Assembly (NCBI RefSeq): GCF_900129725.1
Contig: NZ_FQWQ01000002.1
Location: 1,302,001-1,366,000, forward strand
Direction: 5' to 3'
Length of the DNA: 64,000 nucleotides
Source of the DNA: Chryseolinea serpens
Lineage (GTDB): Bacteria; Bacteroidota; Bacteroidia; Cytophagales; Cyclobacteriaceae
Both the position numbers and the translations under genes were made by a program. The notes beneath the pieces are model-generated. The model was given only the letters and a program-made list of their open reading frames with translations, did not search any database and was not told the origin of the DNA. Numbering within the stretch: position 1 is the first letter of the stretch; each line of letters starts with the position of its first letter. This document shows, in pieces, positions 9,145-17,169 of the stretch.

Positions 9145-10224
9145 ATGAAAACTATCATCCTGATATTTCTATTGACTTCATTTTCTATGCTTTGCTTTTC
9201 CCAGGAGGAAGAAAAACCCTCCCCCTTCACGGTGAGCGGTTATTTGGAAACCTATTATGTCTATGACTTCAATAAGCCCGCAGACAACACGCGACCCAGT
9301 TTTGTCTATTCCTATAATCGACACAATGAAGTGAACCTCAACCTCGGCTTCATCAAAGGGTCCTATAACACCGACAACGTGCGGGCCAACCTGGCGTTGA
9401 TGACCGGCACCTACGCCAACGCCAACCTCGCCTCCGAACCGGGCGTGTTGAAGAATATCTATGAAGCCAACGCCGGTGTAAAACTTTCGGCCCGCAAGAA
9501 CCTGTGGGTTGACGCGGGCATCTTTGCTTCGCACATCGGTTTTGAGAGTGCCGTCGGCAAAGATTGCTGGAGCCTCACGCGGAGTATATTGGCCGACAAC
9601 ACACCATACTATGAAGCGGGTGCCAAAATCTCTTACACCACCGACAACGGCAAATGGTTTTTCTCCGGGCTTGTGCTGAACGGCTGGCAACGCATTCAGC
9701 GCGTCAGTGGCAACTCCCTCCCCTCTTTCGGAACGCAGATCACCTTTAAACCTTCATCCACCATGACCCTCAATAGCAGTTCGTTTATCGGCACAGACAA
9801 ACCCGACAGTGCCCGGCAGATGCGTTACTTCCATAACTTCTATGGCACCTTCCAGGTGACTGAGGCCTTTGGTTTGATCGTAGGCTTTGACTACGGTGTG
9901 GAAGAGAAAAGTCCTGAAAGCAGTTCTACCAATGCATGGTATTCGCCTGTTGTGATTGCAAGACTCGCGTTAAGCAAGAAAGTTACGGTGGCCGCGCGCG
10001 GTGAGTACTATAGCGACGGCAACGGCGTGATCATTGCCACGGGCACACCACACGGTTTCAAGACGGCCGGCGCTTCGGCCAACCTTGACTACCAGATCGC
10101 TCCGAATGCACTGTGGCGGATCGAGGTGCGTCATTTAAATAGCAAGGATGAAGTCTTCACAAAAGAACAGCGCGCCACGAAAAACGACACATTTGTTTCC
10201 ACGGCCTTGGCCATAAGCTTTTAA
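9145..10224 (+). CDS. Outer-membrane beta-barrel porin-like protein of the kdp cluster
   Basis: 359 residues with a Sec signal peptide (cleavage after about residue 19, CFSQEEE). The remainder shows alternating aromatic/polar strands, e.g. VSGYLETYYVYDFN, and ends in an aromatic residue (ALAISF), which is typical of outer-membrane barrels. It resembles the Bacteroidota porin-like proteins found after kdpC. I infer that it lets K+ or another small solute through the outer membrane when the pump is induced; no substrate is evident from the sequence. It lies 85 bp after kdpC on the same strand. Confidence 0.75.
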   Translation: MKTIILIFLLTSFSMLCFSQEEEKPSPFTVSGYLETYYVYDFNKPADNTRPSFVYSYNRHNEVNLNLGFIKGSYNTDNVRANLALMTGTYANANLASEPGVLKNIYEANAGVKLSARKNLWVDAGIFASHIGFESAVGKDCWSLTRSILADNTPYYEAGAKISYTTDNGKWFFSGLVLNGWQRIQRVSGNSLPSFGTQITFKPSSTMTLNSSSFIGTDKPDSARQMRYFHNFYGTFQVTEAFGLIVGFDYGVEEKSPESSSTNAWYSPVVIARLALSKKVTVAARGEYYSDGNGVIIATGTPHGFKTAGASANLDYQIAPNALWRIEVRHLNSKDEVFTKEQRATKNDTFVSTALAISF

Positions 10225-10323
10225 CCTCATGCCGTACTCATGGCGGCACGTCTGCACTTTAAAGTTCATCATGCCGTCCAGGGATTTGATTGATGGGTTC
10301 GCGCCCGGCCTTTTGAAACAACG

Positions 10324-10356
10324 AGAAGAGCTGTGCCTAGGCACGGCTTCTTTCTT
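10324..10356 (+). terminator. Stem-loop with T-rich tail between the barrel gene and kdpD-like gene
   Basis: AGAAG..C.GTGCC pairs with GGCACGGCTTCT around the perfect core GTGCCTAGGCAC, followed by TTCTTT. It could end the kdpFABC-porin transcript or reduce readthrough into the sensor genes, giving them lower expression. Confidence 0.55.
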
Positions 10357-10467
10357 TAAATATTAAATAGAAAACTGTGGGCTTTCATAATCTGTGTGGA
10401 TATTTACCGGGCTTATATCCGCCCTTTCCCGCAAGATGCGCAGGTGAACGCCTTTCATAACTTTGAC

Positions 10468-11592
10468 ATGGAAGAAAAAGAGAAATCGGTCGAACACTTC
10501 CTGAACCTGATCAAGAAATCCAGGCGTGGGAAATTCAAGGTCTACATCGGCATGAGCGCCGGTGTGGGGAAGACGTATCGCATGTTGCAGGAAGCCCACA
10601 GTTTGTTAAAGAATGACGTGGATGTGAAGGTAGGCTTCATTGAAACGCACAACCGGAAAGAGACCCATGACCTCATCGCAGGCCTACCGATGATCGCAAG
10701 GAAAACCGTCTTCTACAAGGGCAAAGAACTCGAGGAAATGGACCTGCAGGCTATTCTCAACATCCACCCGGAGGTGGTCATCGTCGACGAGCTGGCCCAT
10801 ACCAATATTGAAGGCAGCAAAAATGAAAAACGCTGGCAAGATGTGTTGGAAATATTGGACGCAGGCATCAACGTGATCAGCGCCATGAACATCCAGCACA
10901 TCGAAAGCCTGAACGAAGAAGTCCAGCAGATCACCGGCATCGAAGTGCGCGAACGCGTACCCGACCGCGTGCTGCAACTCGCCGACGAAGTAGTGAACAT
11001 CGACCTGACGGCCGACGAGCTTATCGTGCGCCTGCGTGAAGGAAAGATCTATCATCCCTCCAAGATCGAGACCGCTTTGCGAAATTTCTTCCAGGCGGAG
11101 AAGATCCTGCAACTGCGCGAACTGGCATTGAAGGAAGTGGCCTCACAGGTCGAGCGCAAAGTAGATAGCGAGGTTACGGTAGACAAAAGGATACGACACG
11201 AGCGATTCCTGGCGTGCATCAGCACCAACCACGATACCGCCCGAATGATCATTCGCAAGACCGCCCGCCTGGCGGGGTATTACAATTCAAAATGGCATGT
11301 GCTCTATGTTCAGACGCCGCAGGAAGATTCCAACCGGATAAAGCTTTCCGTACAACGTCACCTGATCAACAATTTCAAATTGGCCACCGAGCTGGGTGCC
11401 GAAGTGATCCAGGTGAAAAGCAATCGCGTACCCGATGTGATCGCCACGGTGGCGGAAGAAAAAAAGATCACCACCGTGTGCATCGGCAAGCCTCACTTGC
11501 GGCTGTGGCAAGTGATCCTGAAGACCAACGTCTTCAACCAGTTGCTTAACAGACTTTCAGATTCAGATATCGACTTAGTGATACTATCATGA
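10468..11592 (+). CDS. KdpD N-terminal half: sensor ATP-binding plus USP domain, no kinase
   Basis: 374-residue soluble protein equal to the cytoplasmic N-terminal part of KdpD. Residues 18-230: KdpD domain with Walker A GMSAGVGKTY and Walker B VVIVDELAHTN. Residues 245-374: universal-stress-protein-like domain. The membrane helices, GAF and kinase domains of full KdpD are missing. The next gene, overlapping by 4 bp (ATGA), encodes a separate membrane histidine kinase, so the two likely act as a split KdpD. The ATG at 10468 (MEEKEKSVEHFLNL) fits the family; the upstream extension to 10396 does not. Confidence 0.88.
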   Translation: MEEKEKSVEHFLNLIKKSRRGKFKVYIGMSAGVGKTYRMLQEAHSLLKNDVDVKVGFIETHNRKETHDLIAGLPMIARKTVFYKGKELEEMDLQAILNIHPEVVIVDELAHTNIEGSKNEKRWQDVLEILDAGINVISAMNIQHIESLNEEVQQITGIEVRERVPDRVLQLADEVVNIDLTADELIVRLREGKIYHPSKIETALRNFFQAEKILQLRELALKEVASQVERKVDSEVTVDKRIRHERFLACISTNHDTARMIIRKTARLAGYYNSKWHVLYVQTPQEDSNRIKLSVQRHLINNFKLATELGAEVIQVKSNRVPDVIATVAEEKKITTVCIGKPHLRLWQVILKTNVFNQLLNRLSDSDIDLVILS

Positions 11593-13301
11593 GCATCAAG
11601 ATCAAAGTGGCATGGGGTGTAATCTTTCTCTTCCTGGTGATCGTTACCATCGGCGGGTTGGGATTGTATTATCTCGAAACGCTCTCCAACGATTCGGAGA
11701 ACATATTGACCGACAACTATGAAACGCTGGAGTACACCAAAAGCATTGTCGAAAATTGCGACAGCCTGAAGATCGACTCCGTCAAGGCCATGAACGCTAT
11801 GGCGGCCAACCTCAAACTGCAGGAGGCCAACGTAACGGAGAAGGGTGAACGCGAACTCACCCTTGCGCTTCGCGTGGCCTTCGAGCGACTAAAAAACACC
11901 ACGCTTGGTGACAGTAACATCGTGCGTATCCGAAGCATTTGTCTTGCTATTCAGGATATGAACATGAAAGCTATCATCCGGAAGAATGAAGTGACGCAAA
12001 AGACGGCCACCAAAGCTTCCACCTACCTGATCATCATCGGCAGCATTTGTACACTGGCAGCGTTTACATTTATCATCAACTTCCCCGGCTACATCGCCAA
12101 CCCCATTGTGCAGCTCACCAGCAGTATCAAGTCAATCGCCCGCAAAAATTACGAAGAGCGGCTGCACTTCGACCGCAAGGACGAGTTTGAAGAACTGGCT
12201 GAAGCGTTTAACCAAATGGCAGAAAAGCTCGACGAATACGAACACAGCAATCTGGCCAAAATACTGTTTGAGAAGAAGCGCATCGAGACCATCATCAACC
12301 GCATGACCGACCCCGTGATCGGGCTTGACGAACATGACAAAGTGATCTTCGCCAACGAGCCTGCGCTGAACCTGCTAAATCTTTCCAGCAACGATGTGAT
12401 GGATCGCTATGCGCCCGACATCGCCGTGAATAACGACTTGTTCAGAAGTCTGATCCGGCAGAGCCCACCAGCCGAAAGCGCGCTCGTCAAAGCCGTGATC
12501 GGCGGGAAAGAAAATTATTTTTCAAAAGAATCCATCACCATCCACCATACGCCCACAGGGGAAACGGATGCGATGAAGATCGGTCAGGTGATTTTATTAA
12601 AGAACATCACCTCCTACAAAGAACTCGATCTGGCCAAGACAAACTTTATTGCCACCATCTCACACGAACTAAAAACACCCATTGCCTCGCTGCAAATGTG
12701 CACGCGCCTTCTGCAGGACAAACGGGTCGGCGAGCTAAACGAGGAGCAACTCAACATCATCCACACACTCGACGATGAAGTCACCCGCCTTTCGAAGATC
12801 ACCAACGAGCTGCTGGATCTTTCCCAGGTGGAGACCGGCAACATCAAGCTCAACATCCGCAAGGCCGACGCCGGCGACATTATCCACCTGGCCGCCGAAG
12901 CCGTGAAATTTCAAGCCGAGCGAAAACATGTGGCCATAACCGTGGCGCCGTTTCACGACATCCCATCCCTGCAGGCCGACCTGGACAAGACGACATGGGT
13001 ATTGGTGAATTTCCTCACCAACGCCATCCGCTATAGTCCGGAAAATGAAACGGTGACGGTGCGGTGCAAATCGGAGAGCGGCGCCATCATTTTTTCGGTC
13101 GAAGACCACGGCCCCGGCATAGAGGAAAAATACCTGAACAGGATATTCGAAAAATTCTTCCAGGTACCGGGCACACCATCGGGCACGGGCCTGGGACTTG
13201 CCATTTCCAAGGAATTTATCGAGGCCCAGGGTGGTAAGATAAAAGTGGAGAGTCACATCGGGAAGGGAAGCGTATTTTCATTTGAATTGTTAAAATCTTA
13301 A
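11589..13301 (+). CDS. Membrane histidine kinase (HAMP-PAS-HisKA-HATPase), Kdp-associated
   Basis: 570-residue sensor kinase. Two membrane helices (about 6-28 and 148-170) enclose a helical periplasmic domain; then HAMP (about 170-225, ending EEL...FNQMAEKLDEYEHS), PAS (about 235-345), HisKA with phospho-acceptor His in ATISHELKTPIASL, and HATPase with N-box NFLTNAIRYS, G1 VEDHGPGI and G2 GTGLGLAIS. It starts inside the stop of the kdpD-like gene, so both are translationally coupled. It is probably the kinase for the NtrC-type regulator at 1932; no OmpR-type KdpE is present. Whether it senses K+ itself or through the KdpD-like partner is not visible. Confidence 0.9.
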   Translation: MSIKIKVAWGVIFLFLVIVTIGGLGLYYLETLSNDSENILTDNYETLEYTKSIVENCDSLKIDSVKAMNAMAANLKLQEANVTEKGERELTLALRVAFERLKNTTLGDSNIVRIRSICLAIQDMNMKAIIRKNEVTQKTATKASTYLIIIGSICTLAAFTFIINFPGYIANPIVQLTSSIKSIARKNYEERLHFDRKDEFEELAEAFNQMAEKLDEYEHSNLAKILFEKKRIETIINRMTDPVIGLDEHDKVIFANEPALNLLNLSSNDVMDRYAPDIAVNNDLFRSLIRQSPPAESALVKAVIGGKENYFSKESITIHHTPTGETDAMKIGQVILLKNITSYKELDLAKTNFIATISHELKTPIASLQMCTRLLQDKRVGELNEEQLNIIHTLDDEVTRLSKITNELLDLSQVETGNIKLNIRKADAGDIIHLAAEAVKFQAERKHVAITVAPFHDIPSLQADLDKTTWVLVNFLTNAIRYSPENETVTVRCKSESGAIIFSVEDHGPGIEEKYLNRIFEKFFQVPGTPSGTGLGLAISKEFIEAQGGKIKVESHIGKGSVFSFELLKS

Positions 13302-13346
13302 CGCGTCATTGGGGATCGCTCGTGACGGGCCGACCCCGCTTGCCAT

Positions 13347-14060
13347 TCAACGCGAAAGACCGCCGGTTATAAACGGCTTCAAATTATCCAACGGCAACAC
13401 CTCGAGTGGCGGCCCATCTTTTTTGATGATGCCGTCTTCCAAAATCAAAACGCGTTTCGACATTTTGATTACTTCATTGAGATCGTGGCTCACCATGAGG
13501 GTGGTGAGGTTGTATTGACGGTGTACGCGTAAAATATAATCCTGAAGTTTTATTTGCATCGCCGTATCCAGCGCCGACAGGGGCTCGTCCAGGAGCAATA
13601 GGTTGGGTTGGCGCACCAGGGCGCGGGCCAACGCCACACGTTGTTTTTGTCCGCCGGAAAGCAACGCTGGTTTTTTATCGCGGAGCTGTTCCAACTCGAT
13701 CAATTGCAGTAACTCGTCGATCCTTGATTTCGGCTGGTCTTTTTGCAGGGCAAACTCCAGGTTGCCTTGCACCGTCATGTTGGGGAAGAGCGAATATTCC
13801 TGGAAGACCATGCCGAGGTTCCGGAACTGTGGCCTTAGGTTGATGTCCTTACTTTTGTCGAACCAGATCTGGCGATCGCAGACAATGCGTCCGTCATTCG
13901 GCGTGAGCAAGCCGGCGAGCATGCGGAGTACGCTGGTTTTGCCCGCGCCCGAGGGACCGTAGACCGTCACAAAATCACCCGTCCCGATCCTGACATCCAG
14001 GTTTAGGTTGATCGCGCCACCGGCGCCGTGTAGCTTTCGAGTGATGGCGAGCTCAATCAT
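13347..14060 (-). CDS. modC: ModC-like molybdate ABC transporter ATPase, short form
   Basis: 237-residue ATPase powering molybdate import. Walker A GPSGAGKTS, signature LSGGQKQRVALARALV, Walker B LLLLDEPLSALD and H-loop MVSHD are intact. It is about 110 residues shorter than enteric ModC because the C-terminal molybdate-binding (TOBE/Mop) domain is absent, so it has no built-in trans-inhibition. The ATG at 14060 overlaps the modB stop by 8 bp (ATGATTGA), indicating coupling; an in-frame ATG at 14084 is further inside modB. Last gene of the molybdate unit, convergent with the kdp-linked kinase. Confidence 0.9.
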   Translation of the reverse strand: MIELAITRKLHGAGGAINLNLDVRIGTGDFVTVYGPSGAGKTSVLRMLAGLLTPNDGRIVCDRQIWFDKSKDINLRPQFRNLGMVFQEYSLFPNMTVQGNLEFALQKDQPKSRIDELLQLIELEQLRDKKPALLSGGQKQRVALARALVRQPNLLLLDEPLSALDTAMQIKLQDYILRVHRQYNLTTLMVSHDLNEVIKMSKRVLILEDGIIKKDGPPLEVLPLDNLKPFITGGLSR

Positions 14061-14733
14061 GATACGGGTCAACTTTAAATGCACGATTGTTTACGAGGTA
14101 AACACTGATCAATACCAGGAAAGAAAATACGAGCAGGATCGAGGCATACACATTCGCCTGGTGATAGTTCATGGCCTCCACTTCATCGTAGATCGTCACG
14201 GAAATCACGCGCGTCTCGTGCGGTATATTTCCTCCCACCATCAACACCACTCCAAATTCACCAATCGTATGCGCGAAGGTGAGCATGCAACCCGTGAGGA
14301 GTGCACCTTTCATGTTGGGGAGCAAAACTTTGGTGAGGGTAGTGAACCGGCTCTTGCCTAATGTGTACGCCGCCTCCTTGAGGGCCACGGGCACGGACCG
14401 AAAGCCATTTTGGATCGGCTGGATCATGAACGGCAAGCTATAAATTACAGATGCCACCACGAGTCCCGGGAAGGTGAACACGAGTCGCAGATCGAAATAT
14501 TTTTCCAGGAAATGACCGAATGCATTTAGCGGACTGAGCGCCAGCAGTAAATAAAATCCCAAAACAGAAGGTGGCAATACCAACGGCAGGCCCACGATCG
14601 ACTCGACGATCACTTTGCCACGCCAGCGGGCAAACGCCAATCCATAGGCCACCGGCACGCTGATCACAAACAGGATCGCCGTCGTCACGGTGGCTAATTT
14701 CAGCGTCAGGTAGAAGGGGGAAAGGTCGAGCAT
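14053..14733 (-). CDS. modB: ModB, molybdate ABC transporter permease
   Basis: 226-residue inner-membrane permease with about five helices. The coupling-loop (EAA) phrase GEFGVVLMVGGNIPHETR contacts ModC, and PLVLPPSVLGFYLLL is typical of ModB. Length is normal for the family. Three bases separate it from modA and 8 bases are shared with modC, so modABC is one translation unit. Confidence 0.93.
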   Translation of the reverse strand: MLDLSPFYLTLKLATVTTAILFVISVPVAYGLAFARWRGKVIVESIVGLPLVLPPSVLGFYLLLALSPLNAFGHFLEKYFDLRLVFTFPGLVVASVIYSLPFMIQPIQNGFRSVPVALKEAAYTLGKSRFTTLTKVLLPNMKGALLTGCMLTFAHTIGEFGVVLMVGGNIPHETRVISVTIYDEVEAMNYHQANVYASILLVFSFLVLISVYLVNNRAFKVDPYHD

Positions 14734-14736
14734 AGG

Positions 14737-15492
14737 CTAGGGTTTGGTGAACCCAAAGTGGAGCAAAATGGCATTGGCCGTGGCGCCGTTCATATAGTCC
14801 AGGAAGGCTTTGGCGTAGGCGTTGCCCAGCGCGTGTTTTGTGATGACCGCTCCTTGCTCGAGTGGTTTATGGCTTTCTTCGGGAATGAGAAAATAGGTCC
14901 CGTTCTCTTTTTTCATATTTGGCGAAAGGGCCAGCGACAACGCGACGATGCCCGCATCGGCCGCACCCGTAGTCACAAACTGGGCGGTCTGCGAAATATT
15001 CTCACCAAACACCAATTTCGATTTCACACGCTCCGTCAATTTATAATAAGCCAATGCCTCCTCCGCGCGTTTTCCATAGGGTGCATGCTGTGGGTTAGCG
15101 ATCGCAATTTTCAAAATGGACGGCGACAACAAGGTGTTCATGCCTTCTTTTTCCGGATCGATCTTTTTACTCCATAACACAATGCGTCCCTTTCCATATA
15201 TATAGATCTCGGAAAGGGTCAATTTTTTTTGCTTAAGCTGTTGGGGATACGTGATATCGGCTGAGAAGAAAATATCGAAGGGCGCGCTGTTGGAGATCTG
15301 TTCGAATAATTTTCCGGACGAACCATAAGTGATGTCCACCGTTCCGGGGTGAGTTTTCTTAAACGTAGCGGCCACGGAGTCCAGGGCAAATTTCAAATCG
15401 GATGCCGCCGCGATCAGGATCTTGGGTTGTGCATGCCCCTGCCCGGCGATCATCATGACAATGCATACGATACTGAGTCTTATCCTGTTCAT
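14737..15492 (-). CDS. modA: ModA, periplasmic molybdate-binding protein
   Basis: 251 residues with a signal peptide ending near GQGHAQ. Type II binding-protein fold; the oxyanion-binding residues are in AAASDLKFAL and TYGSSGKLFEQI, and APFDIFFSADITYPQQL is the ModA hallmark. It delivers molybdate or tungstate to ModBC. No lipobox, so it is expected to be soluble in the periplasm. Confidence 0.93.
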   Translation of the reverse strand: MNRIRLSIVCIVMMIAGQGHAQPKILIAAASDLKFALDSVAATFKKTHPGTVDITYGSSGKLFEQISNSAPFDIFFSADITYPQQLKQKKLTLSEIYIYGKGRIVLWSKKIDPEKEGMNTLLSPSILKIAIANPQHAPYGKRAEEALAYYKLTERVKSKLVFGENISQTAQFVTTGAADAGIVALSLALSPNMKKENGTYFLIPEESHKPLEQGAVITKHALGNAYAKAFLDYMNGATANAILLHFGFTKP

Positions 15493-15534
15493 ATCACCAA
15501 AAATAATATTTGTACGCTGCTTACGCAGACGCCG

Positions 15535-16035
15535 TCATTCTTTTGAAAACACCACCTTGATCGTGGTGAGCTCCCGAATCCAACGCGCCTGTTTTTTATC
15601 CGATGGTACAACCATGCGAAACGGACCTTCCCCTTTCGCCAGCGGATGGCCGTCCACTTCGTAGGCCAGCAACACGGTTTGACTGGTAAACTCTGGGTCG
15701 ATTTCCGGAAGGGAGAAGATCACCTCATAGCCGTCGGCGGCTTTCACGAGGACGTATTTGGCCAGGTTCTCTCCCCTCAGTTTCCCGCCGAGGGTTACAC
15801 CAGCCGAATCCAGCACATCGACCAGGCGCACGCCTTTGAACACGTGTTCCTTGCCGTCGCGGTCTTTGCCCTTCACTTCGGTGGTCTTCCACTTCAGGAG
15901 GTCGTCTTGCGTGAGCGTGCGCGGTTTCAGCACTTCGCCTTCCACGCGGAACGATGGTTTAGGTTGAGCGTGACCCGCGATGGAGATCAGCAGCAGGGCT
16001 GCCAGCAAAAAGGGATTGCAAAATTTCTTGCTCAT
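15535..16035 (-). CDS. SUOX-fold molybdopterin-binding-type protein without the metal-ligand Cys
   Basis: 166 residues, Sec signal peptide (about 1-24), then a single domain of the sulfite-oxidase/nitrate-reductase fold: VEGEVLKPRTLTQDDLLKW, VRLVDVLDSAGV, LLAYEVDGHPLAKGEGPFRMVVPSDKKQARWI. The only cysteine is in the signal peptide, so the Mo-coordinating cysteine of true SUOX enzymes is absent. It may bind the pterin cofactor in a different way or act as a non-catalytic partner. Its place between modA and the peroxidase gene, in a ModE-marked unit, ties it to molybdenum. Confidence 0.75.
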   Translation of the reverse strand: MSKKFCNPFLLAALLLISIAGHAQPKPSFRVEGEVLKPRTLTQDDLLKWKTTEVKGKDRDGKEHVFKGVRLVDVLDSAGVTLGGKLRGENLAKYVLVKAADGYEVIFSLPEIDPEFTSQTVLLAYEVDGHPLAKGEGPFRMVVPSDKKQARWIRELTTIKVVFSKE

Positions 16036-16044
16036 AGGGTAAAG

Positions 16045-17154
16045 TTACGGTTTTGTGCTTCTTAAAAAATGAGGGTTCGAAAAATCAGGGTTGTTGACAA
16101 AGGCCGAGTCGGTAAGCATCTGCAAGAAAACCAACAGGTCGCCTTTCTCGGTTTCCGTCAGCATAAGACTTTTACCGTCCACCGCGTTGGTGGCTTCGGC
16201 GATGAATGGACTCAGGGTGGTGCTGGGCTGCACGTGTTCGTTGTAGTGATTCAGGACTTCCGTCAATGTCGCGAACCGGCCGTCGTGCATGTAGGGCGCT
16301 GTGAGACTAATGTTCCGTAGCGTGGGCACGCGGAAACGTCCCCGGTCGATGGCCTGGCCGGTGATGGCTTCGCGACCTGCGTCTTTGGGCAGCGTGTCGA
16401 GTCCGTTGTTGTGAAAGAGCTCGACAAAAGTTTTGGGTGTTCCGTGGCAGTGGCCGCAGTTGGCACCGCGAATATTCCGCTGCGGCGAAGGCGGGGTCAT
16501 GAAGAGTTCTATGCCGCGCAGCTCTTGCGCTGTGGGTTGATATTGCCCGCGCAGATATTTATCGTAACGCGAATCGCCAGAGATCAGCGTACGTTCAAAT
16601 TGCGCGAGGGCCTTTAGCAGGTTTTCTCCGGTGATGTCGCCGGAGCCAAACGCCTGGGCAAATTTTTCGCGGTATGAACCGTCGGCTTTCAACTTCATCA
16701 CCGACGCTTCGAGCGACTGCCCCATCTCGTGCGGGTCCGTTAGCGGCACCACGGCCTGGGCTTCCAGGCCACTCACCCGTCCATCCCAGAATAAGTTCCG
16801 CACCCACAAGAGATTGGAAAGCGACATGGAACTGCGTTTGGTCAACGTTCCGTCAACGCCCGCGCTAAAGGCTTTGCCGTCGGTGAACGCCAATTTTTGT
16901 TGGTGACAGGTGGCGCACGTGACCCGGTTGTTGCCCGACAGCCTGGGCTCATAAAACAGCATCCTTCCCAACGCCACCCCTTCTTGGGTCATCGGGTTGT
17001 TTTCGGGGATGGTGAACCTGCCGCCGAAATAGGCTGGGTAGTTGAGGGTGTAGGGTTGGGATGAGGGACCGGGTGTTTGAAACGAAAGCAAGACCGTCAG
17101 CGTCGTCGCCGCAGTTGCGAGCATCCATACCGAGGGCCGCTTTCGTTTCTTCAT
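16045..17154 (-). CDS. Di-heme cytochrome c peroxidase / MauG-family protein
   Basis: 369 residues; N-terminal signal or anchor segment (about 10-30). Two c-type heme sites are visible, CATCHQQ (about residue 80) and CGHCHGT (about residue 235), the usual arrangement for bacterial di-heme peroxidases, which reduce H2O2 or modify partner proteins in the periplasm. Closing phrase TLRNISLTAPYMHDGRF with the distal Met region is typical. Spacing is 15 bp after the TonB receptor gene and 9 bp before the SUOX-fold gene, so it is in the molybdate operon, which is unexpected for this family. Confidence 0.88.
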   Translation of the reverse strand: MKKRKRPSVWMLATAATTLTVLLSFQTPGPSSQPYTLNYPAYFGGRFTIPENNPMTQEGVALGRMLFYEPRLSGNNRVTCATCHQQKLAFTDGKAFSAGVDGTLTKRSSMSLSNLLWVRNLFWDGRVSGLEAQAVVPLTDPHEMGQSLEASVMKLKADGSYREKFAQAFGSGDITGENLLKALAQFERTLISGDSRYDKYLRGQYQPTAQELRGIELFMTPPSPQRNIRGANCGHCHGTPKTFVELFHNNGLDTLPKDAGREAITGQAIDRGRFRVPTLRNISLTAPYMHDGRFATLTEVLNHYNEHVQPSTTLSPFIAEATNAVDGKSLMLTETEKGDLLVFLQMLTDSAFVNNPDFSNPHFLRSTKP

Positions 17155-17169
17155 TTTTTCCCTTCTCTT

